Source: Isoetes engelmannii
Taxonomy: Eukaryota > Streptophyta > Lycopodiopsida > Isoetales > Isoetaceae
NCBI GenBank assembly: GCA_011763485.2
Contig: JAANSK020286934.1
Span: 1 to 20,213 of the forward strand
Length of the DNA: 20,213 nt
Reading direction: 5' to 3'
Shown here: in pieces, positions 1 through 7,439 of the stretch
Numbering within the stretch: the first letter of the stretch is position 1
How the letters are laid out: each line of letters starts with the position of its first letter
Program-made: the position numbers and the translations under genes
Notes under the pieces: model-generated
What the model saw: the letters and a program-made list of their open reading frames with translations, nothing else
Told to the model about the DNA's origin: nothing
Database searches by the model: none

Positions 1-1510
1 ATTGTGGTAACCTTTTATAATATGATTTTTTGGAGAATGACCTCGAATTATTTTACTCCTATATATAAATAAGTTATAAGTCACTTGTACTCGAAAAAAT
101 GAAAGAAAATCAAAACTTTGACATCAAGGCTAGTGAACATTTTTCTTGGATAAAACAAGTTGTCTACTATTTATATTCAAAATTTTAGGTCAAAATACAC
201 TTTCCTACAAAAATTAGAGATTTGATTTGGGAACAGCTTTCTAGGAACCAGTATTGGTTTATAACAGGCAAACAGCAGTTTTGACCCTGTCATGTTTGAA
301 CAACCCTATCTCCCTTCTCGGACCTCGGATTGAGGTGTAGTTTTTTGTGTCTTAAGTCAGTTTTACTTTATCTAAAAATGATGCAAAACTAACTTGACCC
401 CATTGGCTTTACCTAAGCGTAACTCGCAAGAATGGGGACCGATGGATTTTTAGGTATTTTTCCTGTGCAACATGATTGCCATATATTAACGAGTAAGAAG
501 GGTTTGATTGAATATTAAAAATTTGATTTTATATGAATTATAAAGTGAACATTGCAAATGCACCTTTTCTGATCTATCATGTGACGACTCTAATGTTAAG
601 CTGAAAAAGAAACATATCATATTCTGACCAAGAAATTAAAAAATAGATTTAACTTCTAGAAATTAGATGTGAAGTTAATAGAAAATGATTAAGTACAATT
701 TTTTTAGACCAAGGTGATTTATTCTCCATTCTCCATGCTCCTTAAGCCGAATCTTATAAATTCGTCATCAATCAACCTGCCCATATAATATTATCTGATG
801 ATTGAATTGATTTTAATCATCCACGTAGACCAAATGGTATGTGGGATCAAATACAAGAAGAGCACGATAAGCCTATTGTTGTACATGATTAAGAAACGCC
901 CTCCCCCACCCCAAAGGATTTTGAGGGAAAAGTTGTAACCGTAATACGCTTATTAACATGCTTATTAACGAATCTATACAAAACATGACATCAGCATATT
1001 GAGGAAGGGCATAAATGGGTCCTTTTTCAAGAACATCTATGATAAGATGCTAGTACTATTGCAGGCATTTGCAGAAAAGCACATGTAGTGGCTGATTAGG
1101 TGTAACCAGACCAATATATTTTGCTCTGATAGTGGCAAACATTGGACAAATTTAATGAGGCTCCACCTTCAATCACTCCCATCTGATAATACCAAAAGAC
1201 CAATAAATGATTGCTTGATAGTGAGACCAATAAGTAAGCATCTAATGGGTCATTAGTCATTTTGGTTCTTTCTTGTATTATAGAAATGGATTGTTATCCA
1301 TGGTCCGATCCAATTGGAATATTTAATATCTGGAGGTAATCTGGTATATGAGGATACATATTGCTAAGATTTATATATCTGAACTAAAATTAGGTATTTG
1401 ATTATGTTATCAGCTAGTGAAGAAGAAGCAATTTAAAAATTAGGTTTTGGAAACCTTATTGATTAATAAAGATAAATGATGTAAACATGAACTTGGTAAC
1501 GCTTAATTAT
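1..1510. other. AT-rich intergenic DNA, no gene recognised
   Basis: No open frame here has a recognisable protein family, a start plus splice structure, or a codon pattern that stands out. I see no tRNA or rRNA. The segment is strongly AT-rich with scattered homopolymer runs. It may be decayed transposon sequence, but no terminal repeats or coding remnants could be identified by eye. Confidence 0.6.
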
Positions 1511-1511
1511 T

Positions 1512-1544
1512 TTTGACACACTTGATATTTTGTGGTGTGTCAAA
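1512..1544. repeat. 10-bp perfect inverted repeat (hairpin)
   Basis: TTTGACACAC at 1512-1521 is the exact reverse complement of GTGTGTCAAA at 1535-1544, with a 13-base loop between. The TTTGACACA word recurs in the tandem repeat just downstream, so the hairpin and the repeat probably share an origin. It could be the terminal inverted repeat of a small MITE-like element, but no second end was found. Confidence 0.6.
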
Positions 1545-1567
1545 TGACATATTTTGAAATTGATAAA

Positions 1568-1660
1568 GTCTCTTTTGACGCATCTTCTCAAACTAGAAAG
1601 TCTCTTTTGACACATTTCTCGAAAACGATTTGTCTCTTTGACACATTTTCTTACTGACAC
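1568..1660. repeat. Tandem repeat, period 32 bp
   Basis: The word GTCTCTTTTGAC(A/G)CAT starts at 1568 and 1600 and, with one T fewer, at 1632. This is a regular spacing of 32 bases. The sequence between the words is only partly conserved, so these are old or degenerate copies. The minus-strand open frame across it looks like a by-product of the repeat and is not annotated as a gene. Confidence 0.65.
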
Positions 1661-1701
1661 CCTCTGAGATGTCAAATTCCCACACAAATGATAGTACCAC
1701 T

Positions 1702-1725
1702 AGGGTTAGGATTTATATAAGAGAT
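1702..1725 (+). promoter_or_regulatory. Telo-box-like motif next to a TATA-like motif
   Basis: TAGGGTTAGG is followed directly by TTTATATAAG. Telo-box motifs next to TATA-like boxes occur in plant promoters. No coding region starts shortly downstream, so if this is a promoter it would serve a non-coding or transposon transcript, such as the LINE 5' region that follows. This is pattern matching only. Confidence 0.25.
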
Positions 1726-1729
1726 CAAG

Positions 1730-2230
1730 GATCCCAATGGAGGATATAAGCAAGAGGGGTAGGAAGATAGGATGTAGCTCTATGGATCAAGCTAGGAACC
1801 AAGAGCATGTCGTCACAGGATTACTATGTTGAAGTTAATATAGATGATATATTCCACTAGCATCGGTACAATCCAGTAGATGGGATCATAAGCCGAAAGG
1901 TTTCAGGAGTTCATTGGCTATTGGTGCTAGATAGGCTATGGGATTGAATCAAGGATTCATCCATCTTCCTTAGGATCAACCTACAGGAGTAGGACTGCTA
2001 TGTGAACCTGGACGGTTCATTACAATGCATCGTGGGGAATCGAGGACTCAGTATGAGCGGGCGGTAGATGCATGGACCCCTGGGGTGTGATTTGCGAGGC
2101 ACAGTAAGCGCTTGAAGGGTTTCAAGTAGGGTGTAGCCTGGAATCAAGCAATCTAGTATTGGATGTTATACCGTGGGGGATCTAGGATCCATGGAGAGGG
2201 CGGTAGGTGTGAGTTTCCAGTTTCAACCGG
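1730..2230. other. Gene-less region with degenerate related blocks, possible LINE 5' leader
   Basis: No coding region was seen. Two blocks resemble each other: one near 2034-2072 (GTGGGGAATCGAGGACTC, then a GGGCGGTAGATG motif) and one near 2173-2210 (GTGGGGGATCTAGGATCC, then a GGGCGGTAGGTG motif). The base composition is noticeably more GC-rich than the first 1.5 kb. It may be the outer part of the 5' untranslated region of the LINE that follows, with older and more diverged monomers. Confidence 0.35.
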
Positions 2231-2444
2231 TCCTGTGCTCGAGACCTTAAACCTGCCATATGTACATGTATGACCAACCGGTCCTATGCTCGAGACCTTA
2301 AACCTGCCATATGTACTTGATAATCACATGCAAAGCGTCCTGTGCTCGAGACCTTAAACCTGCCATATGTACATGTATGACCAACCGGTCCTATGCTCGA
2401 GACCTTAAACCTGCCATATGTACTTGATAATCACATGCAAAGCA
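2231..2444. repeat. Two 107-bp tandem copies, each of two sub-units
   Basis: The word TCCTGTGCTCGAGACC starts at 2231 and 2338, and TCCTATGCTCGAGACC starts at 2282 and 2389. Sub-unit spacings are therefore 51, 56 and 51 bases, and the higher-order unit is 107 bases. By eye the two 107-bp copies are identical except for the last base. Each sub-unit carries CTTAAACCTGCCATATGTAC. The near-identity indicates a recent duplication. Confidence 0.9.
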
Positions 2445-2524
2445 TCTCCTAGCACGCCTAGGTAGTGGATTGGCTGATAATCACATGCAAAGCATCTCCT
2501 AGCACGCCTAGGTAGTGGATTGGC
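2425..2524. repeat. Two perfect 50-bp tandem copies
   Basis: A 50-base unit beginning TGATAATCACATGC and ending GTAGTGGATTGGC occurs at 2425-2474 and again at 2475-2524 without a visible difference. It contains the palindromic word CCTAGG. Its first copy begins inside the tail of the preceding 107-bp duplication, so the two duplications overlap. Confidence 0.92.
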
Positions 2525-2731
2525 TTCCATGTGATATGTAGAATAAAGTGATGTAGAATATACTCATGATGTTATGATGAATAGAATGACGTCCTTCAAT
2601 AAAAAAAAATTGGATGTGATTTCGCCTAGGTAGTGGATTGGCTTCCATGTGATATGTAGAATAAAGTGATGTAGAATGTACTCATGATGTTATGATGAAT
2701 AGAATGACGTCCTTCAATAAAAAAAAATTGG
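2505..2731. repeat. 109-bp unit duplicated with 9-bp filler (offset 118)
   Basis: A 109-base unit from CGCCTAGGTAGTGG to the end of an A9-TTGG stretch occurs at 2505-2613 and at 2623-2731, with a single visible A/G difference. The copies are separated by the nine bases ATGTGATTT. The first copy starts inside the preceding 50-bp duplication. The second runs into the LINE reading frame and supplies its first codons (M-M-N-R-M-T-S-F-N-K-K-K). The filler partly repeats a local word (CATGTGATA), which suggests a templated insertion at a repaired break. Confidence 0.9.
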
Positions 2732-3414
2732 TTGCTCAAATCACCTCCAATATAGAAAGCCATATGACAAAATTTGCAAACAAACTTACTGAACAAGAGG
2801 ACAAGGCATCCAGAGCACAAAATTTGTTAATTTCAGGCTTGAAAGAAGAAGAAGGTGAGGATACAACTGTAATTTTTGATGATTTCTTTAGAAACACAAG
2901 GCATGTAATAGACCCAGGAGTTGTCTATTCTAGGAGATTAGGCAAAAGGATTAATGATATAATTCGTCCTATTTTTCTCAAATTTGGTAATGTAGAAGTA
3001 AAGACATAGACCATCCAGCACATGAGCCATTTAAAAGGGCAAAAAGATTGGTTCAATGATGATCTAACTATTCAGCAATAAAAAGAACGTAAGCAGCTCT
3101 TGGAAGAAGCAAAGCGACTAACAAATGAGGGAAAACATGCCTACATAGTGAACAACAAGATAGTGATAAGGAACCGAGCATAGGGAATTGCAGCCCTCAG
3201 GTTTTTGGTATGGAATGTGCATGGTCTAAGTGAAAAAAGCATTTTCAGCAATATAGAAATGTTTCAGGGATATGATATTCTGGCATTGAATAAAACTTGG
3301 GAACATGAAACCAGTAGACTTTTAGAAATCCCAGGTTTTTGTCTTTTGGACTCAGTATGGAATGAACTGGGTAATAGCATAAACGAGGATGGGGTGAAGT
3401 TGCCTGTTATGTGA
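2692..3414 (+). pseudogene. LINE ORF1-like segment plus endonuclease start, one frame with three stops
   Basis: One continuous frame runs from the ATG at 2692 to 3414, broken only by TAG at 3007, TAA at 3079 and TAG at 3181, with no frameshift. The first part has a helix-rich stretch and the motif R-A-Q-N-L-L-I-S-G-L-K-E, followed by a basic segment ending in K-E-R-K-Q-L-L-E-E-A-K. This resembles the N-terminal region of LINE proteins, where such a segment precedes the endonuclease. The endonuclease begins near 3200 with L-R-F-L-V-W-N-V-H-G-L-S, the conserved W-N-x-x-G-L start of APE-type domains, then D-I-L-A-L-N-K-T-W-E-H, where E or D would normally follow the N. No function remains. Confidence 0.8.
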
Positions 3415-3584
3415 AAAGGGATCTACAAATGACAGTCGCAGTGGTTAGTAAAGACAAGTTTGCTCAGTATATTTGGTTGAAGATAAAGGACAACTCTGCT
3501 AAAATTTATGTGGCACTTGCTTATTTTGCTCCTCTTCAACCTTATCTTGCACCTGTTTATTCCTCAGATGGACTATGCGGATGA
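3393..3584 (+). pseudogene. LINE endonuclease continuation, shifted frame
   Basis: The endonuclease continues here in a different frame from the piece ending at 3414: G-E-V-A-C-Y-V-K-R-D, then Y-I-W-L-K-I-K and A-L-A-Y-F-A-P. This matches the G-G-V-A-C-Y, W-L-K-I and Y-x-A-P order of APE-type LINE endonucleases. After Y-F-A-P-L-Q the similarity ends abruptly and the frame stops at 3582. The rest of the endonuclease and the first reverse transcriptase blocks are missing, so an internal deletion lies near 3540-3600. Confidence 0.7.
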
Positions 3585-4119
3585 TCCTTTCATTCATCTT
3601 GCAGGTAAGAAATAAGAGATATTTTGCTTTCATTGATTTAGCTAAAGCATTTGACAAAGTTCAAAGGAAAGATCTTGCTTCACGTCTAGAACTTTTGCAG
3701 GTGCCATTGAAACTTAGACAAGCGGTCACTTGTCTCTACAACAAAGTTCTTGTCGAACTCTCCTTTCTATTTACAGGGCCTGAATGCATAGAGAATATAG
3801 TGGGGGTTAAACAAAGGATGCCCTTGCTGCTCAATACTTTTCGGTCTCTTCATAGATGACTTGGAGGGGGTGGCAGGCCAGACTTGGTGATGTTGGAGCA
3901 CAACTAGATAAATATATTTTGCAATTATTACTTTTTGCTGATGATATAGTTTTGATTTTCAAAACTGCTAAGGGGCTTCAGCAGCACTTAGCTGTGCTAC
4001 AAGAGTTTTATGGGTGTAAAAGTATGCAAATTGATGCAGCTAAGTCCAAGATAATGGTCGTTGGTGGTCGTGATTCAACCATTTTTACTGTTGGAGGGGT
4101 TCCCTTGAAAAACAGGTAA
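3575..4119 (+). pseudogene. LINE reverse transcriptase core, two frames
   Basis: The first piece (3575-3859) contains R-Y-F-A-F-I-D-L-A-K-A-F-D-K-V, the palm motif with the first catalytic aspartate, and later G-V-K-Q-R-M-P-L, a degraded form of the G-V-x-Q-G-x-x-L-S-P block. After a frameshift the second piece (3856-4119) contains L-L-L-F-A-D-D-I-V-L-I, the catalytic F-A-D-D box, then a helix and K-S-K-I-M-V-V-G-G, the usual downstream block. A third frame near 4120-4150 reads V-K-E-Y-K-Y-L-G, the thumb-proximal motif. The domain order is that of a LINE; the frame breaks show that it is inactive. Confidence 0.88.
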
Positions 4120-4261
4120 AAGAATATAAGTATCTTGGTATTATTGATATAACAAATAATATAGGTGGACTGTAACAGCTCGAAAGAGAGCTTCTAGAGG
4201 CCTTAGAACTTACTATTGTATGATGCACCAATGCAAAGTGAATAAGTTTGAGCATTGAAAA

Positions 4262-5090
4262 TTGAAGAAGTTGCTTTTTGGCATACAGGTTAAGCCGGTT
4301 ATATTGTATGGCAGCCCAATTTGGGGGCCTGGACTCTCCAAAAAATGCTGGCAAGAGATTGAAAAAGTTCAAAGGCGGTTCCTCCTTTCGGAATTTGGTG
4401 TTCTCAAATACAGTATTGTATGCTTCTTGCTGAAGCAGGCTTATTGCCCTTGGAAGTAGAGACACTTCACAGAACCATCACCTATGTAAAAAGGGTCTTG
4501 GTCATGGATTTGGATAGATGGCCTAGGCTGGCATTAGAACAGTCAAGAGAAAGAGGGTGGCATGCTGACATAAGAAAATGGGCAACTAGATGGCTTGGAC
4601 ATGGGATATGGCCACCATCCACAAAATTTAAGGAAGTACATGAACAGGTATATATAATAGTTAAAAGAATGTGCAGCTAAATGTAGACAAAGACATGAAG
4701 AAAAGGTTATATCTAGAAGAGATAAATGACCTAAAGGTTTATACTGATCAAGCCTTAGTCTCTCATATTAGCAGAAAGAAACGAATGACAATTTTGCAAC
4801 TGATTGTCATCTCATACTCTACAATTGAGACCGGTAGAATGCATGGATTAGTTTGAGGAGAGAGATTTTGTCCTAGTTGTTTAGACCCAAAGTTGGAGAC
4901 AGAAAAACATGATCTACTAGAATGCTACTCTTATGAACATATCAAACATGGAATTCACATGCTTACCTTGAGGGAGTTGTTTGATCTCCCTGCTCATAGT
5001 TTGAGTTCATGTATTAGAGAAGTGTAGAAAGAAAGAGAAGACATAATTGGTTTCTTTAATATTATGTAAGAGTTTGATGATGCTCTAGAA
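4262..5090 (+). pseudogene. LINE C-terminal region with Cys-His knuckle
   Basis: The frame at 4262-4459 reads V-I-L-Y-G-S-P-I-W-G-P, the conserved Y-G-x-x-x-W-G block after LINE reverse transcriptases. A shift near 4430 leads to 4420-4680 (W-P-R-L-A-L-E-Q-S-R). Another frame at 4671-4856 gives I-S-R-K-K-R-M-T-I-L-Q-L. After a TGA it continues with F-C-P-S-C-L-D-P-K-L-E-T-E-K-H-D-L-L-E-C at about 4862-4925, the C-x-x-C-...-H-...-C knuckle at the C-terminus of many LINE proteins. At least two frameshifts and two stops interrupt the region. Confidence 0.8.
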
Positions 5091-5122
5091 TTAGTATATA
5101 CTAGTCTTGTAATCTTTTGCCA

Positions 5123-5153
5123 TAGGGGCCCGGGAAGGGGGGGGGGAGGGGGG
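5123..5153 (+). repeat. G-rich polypurine tract in the LINE 3'UTR
   Basis: The tract reads AGGGGCCCGGGAA, then ten G, one A and six G, just before the 3' tail. Such runs could form a G-quadruplex. G-rich polypurine tracts are known in the 3'UTRs of some LINEs in other lineages; whether this one has any role is inference. Confidence 0.6.
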
Positions 5154-5168
5154 TAATGGCTTGATTAA

Positions 5169-5358
5169 TACAAATACAAATACATATACAAATATTACAT
5201 TTGGGACCAAGTTTCTTGGACAGAAGACCACCTCTTCAAATACAAATACAGATACAGATACAGATATAGATACAGATACAGATACAGATATAGATACAGA
5301 TACAGATACAAATATCACATTTGGGACCAAATTTCTTGGACAGAAGACCACCCCTTCT
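5169..5358. repeat. CAAATA/CAGATA microsatellite with a duplicated 49-bp spacer
   Basis: A short CAAATA-like run (5170-5195) is followed by a non-repetitive block containing CATTTGGGACCAAG and TTCTTGGACAGAAGACCACC (about 5188-5236). A longer (CAGATA/TAGATA)n run comes next (about 5238-5312), then a second copy of the same block (about 5308-5356, offset 120 bases). The first run is most simply the LINE's 3' tail. The second run plus block looks like a tandem duplication of tail and adjoining sequence, later expanded by slippage. The open frames through it, rich in T, N and D or in I and C, are artefacts of the six-base repeat. Confidence 0.8.
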
Positions 5359-5359
5359 C

Positions 5360-6590
5360 CAAGAAGCATCATCGACCTTCCCCTTGTGGGCATCATCGAT
5401 CTCTGACACTCCTGCAAGCACAGTACATCAGGTCATTTCAACAAAAGATATGCAAATATGACCTCACAAATCGATTTTTGGCTGACAAACTTTCACTTTG
5501 CAACAATCACTTAGAACTTGAAGATTTTTGAGTTTTTTGAATGTTTTTTCTCAAATGAGTTGTTGCGGAGGGGGATAAGAGAAAACTTGGTATAGCCAAG
5601 GAAGCGACGATAGCTATTTTTGTCATGTTTTAGTTGGACATGCAACACAAGAAGTTGATTTTGGGGGTCTAAAACTGTTCAACTTCAATTTCTCAAAGCC
5701 CATTACATTTTGGAAAAAGAACATTTGGAAAATAAGGATTTCTTGTTTTTAAGGCAGGAATGGCTAAGGATGGGTGATTTGGGCAATAAAGGTGATGATT
5801 TGGCAAGCAAAGGGTGACATGGCAATGTGAGGATGGTGAAGTGGCAAGAAAAATAGCAAATAACTTGTTTTCTAGTCAAAAATGTTTTGTGATATGGATA
5901 TCATGTGGAGGTGATGTGGATGATGTGTCATGATGTGGAGGTGATATGAGAATTTAAGCCAACTTTTTGCCTTTTCAAGAAATACCATGTCAAAGGTGTA
6001 CTTTCTCTCTCTATCTTTGTTTTCTAGAGGGAGAAGATGTTTTGGAACTTAGAACTGGCCAAATTGGATGGAATTTTAGCAATTTTTCATATATGATGGA
6101 TGAATAGTGTAATTTTGACTAGGAAAGATGGTCTTGCTAACTTTGGTCTTTGAAAATGGCAATGGTGAGGAAAGGAGAGAAAATGAGGTATATGTTATGA
6201 TTCTTTTGGGTTGGAATGATGGTAGTAAAGCTTTGGAAAATAGCAAATCATGCTTTAAGAAGTAACATCATGCCAAAAGCTTGAATCATGTAGAGTACCA
6301 TTGAATTTTGAGGGGTCTTCCAAACTTTGACTTTGGGGTCTTGAACCTTCGAGTTCAAGTGTTCAAGATGCTTGGGTGATCAAATGTCCTTCAGGAAATT
6401 CCTATATGATGCCAAAGCAATGTCCATCTTTGGTTCTTCATATCAATGTGTCTTCTACAAGTTGTCAAGTGATGGATGTCTTCAAAATTCATGCTCTACA
6501 AGATCACACACATGTATGAAGTCAAATGTTAGCAAAATGTGTCAAGCATGCAATGCCATGTGGACAACTTGGCCATACATGGATACATAA
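5360..6590. other. Gene-less region
   Basis: No recognisable coding region, RNA gene or transposon terminus was found. The sequence is AT- and G/T-rich. A small purine-rich direct repeat of GATGTGGAGGTGAT occurs around 5900-5950 (TCATGTGGAGGTGATGTGG followed by TCATGATGTGGAGGTGATAT). The short open frame at 6372-6590 has no family features that I recognise. Confidence 0.5.
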
Positions 6591-6850
6591 AAAACCATAA
6601 AAAACTACACCTAAAAAAAACACTACCGTAAAAACAACACCTTAAAAAAAACATCAAAACAACACCTTTGAAAAAGAAAGTACACGTTCTTAGGAAGCCA
6701 CACATTCTTAAAAAAAAAAGAGAGGAAACTATAGCTCTTTAAGAAAAACTGTAGCATTTCTTGAAAAACCACACCTTTATATAACTACACGTAGAGTTTT
6801 TAATAACCTTCAAAAAACCAACGCGTGTTTTTTTTTTACTGTTGTTTTCA
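6585..6850. repeat. Low-complexity A/C-rich tract
   Basis: Runs of five to ten A alternate with short ACACC/ACCACACC words (for example AAAACAACACCTT and AAAACCACACC) over about 260 bases, ending in a T9 run near 6830. It is strongly strand-asymmetric (A and C on the + strand, T and G on the other). It looks like degenerate simple repeat and has no coding potential. Confidence 0.6.
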
Positions 6851-7173
6851 ACTGTGGACCAAATATTGGGGTTGTTGTGTGGCCAAAGTTTTGCAAAACT
6901 TGGAAACGAGTGAGAATTGCAATAGGGCAGATTAGGTCTGATCAAGCATCTGATCGCCAGGGCAGAGTTAAGGTTGATGCAAGGTCAAAGGACATTTCGT
7001 TCAAGCTTGATCTATGCTTGAATACGCTACCTTCTCAAGCTTCTTATATTCATCAAATTTATTATGATTGTACAGTGTTTTGGTCCCCTTTCTATCCCAT
7101 CCTGAACTCTCCGGTGAAGCTTCAGCACATACTCAGGCTGCCCTAGGACTAAGTTTGGCTCTTTCTAAGGTGA

Positions 7174-7437
7174 ATGCCTCGCGGTTATCAGGGGTTCCAC
7201 CGACATTTTATAGAAGAAAACAAAGAGGTATACGATCCAGATCTTCATTGTGCATCATTTTTCAGGTACTGAACTTCTGCTTCTCCATCTCTATTGTTCT
7301 CATTTAGAACTTAATTTCTTTTCAGGCCATGGTTTCTATGGGATCATGCCATCAGTAGAGTACTTGAAGTTCTAAACTCTGGTGGGTTCAGACAAGGAGC
7401 CAAAGCACATGTCGAGCTTTTATTTTCTATTGCTTGA
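7174..7437 (+). CDS. Two-exon coding fragment of unknown family
   Basis: Two open segments join across a 60-base interval with GT...CTTTTCAG ends (7266-7325). Exon A (7174-7265) reads F-H-R-H-F-I-E-E-N-K-E-V-Y-D-P-D-L-H-C-A-S-F-F. Exon B (7326-7437) reads R-P-W-F-L-W-D-H-A-I-S-R-V-L-E-V-L-N-S-G-G-F and ends at TGA 7435. Frame continuity across a clean splice pair and the protein-like composition argue for real coding descent. I do not recognise the family. The ATG at 7174 is in frame, but an acceptor at 7189-7190 (TTATCAG) is also possible, in which case this is the 3' end of a longer gene whose upstream exons are lost or unseen. At about 67 residues it is probably a gene remnant. The intron is very short for a plant. 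Confidence 0.5.
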
Positions 7438-7439
7438 TT

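Larger units (their letters stand above)
2505..5190 (+). mobile_element. Decayed non-LTR retrotransposon (LINE)
   Basis: Consecutive remnants in one orientation match the order of a LINE: an ORF1-like N-terminal segment, an APE-type endonuclease start, a reverse transcriptase core with an F-A-D-D catalytic box, a thumb/connection segment, a C-terminal Cys-His knuckle, then a G-rich 3'UTR and a short-unit repeat tail. It is dead: several in-frame stops, at least four frameshifts, and a large internal deletion between endonuclease and reverse transcriptase. The clade cannot be assigned by eye. The 5' limit is uncertain because the region opens with tandem duplications that may be 5'UTR monomers. 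No target-site duplication was established. Confidence 0.88.

Noticed and set aside
2231-2731. CRISPR-like array
   Set aside because: The repeats are direct head-to-tail duplications without unique spacers of constant length, and the genome is eukaryotic.
4085-4465. 126-codon minus-strand open frame
   Set aside because: It lies opposite the LINE thumb/connection region, which has recognisable + strand motifs.
5091-5421. Overlapping open frames rich in T-N-T-D, I-C-I-C or V-S-V-S on both strands
   Set aside because: They are translations of a six-base microsatellite, whose unit length keeps every frame open. There is no start context or homology.
7068-7307. Open frame reading S-H-P-E-L-S-G-E-A-S-A-H-T-Q-A-A-L-G-L-S-L-A
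   Set aside because: The composition is attractive, but it overlaps, in another frame, the exon that joins cleanly to 7326-7437. It could instead be the frameshifted upstream part of the same lost gene; not supportable alone.
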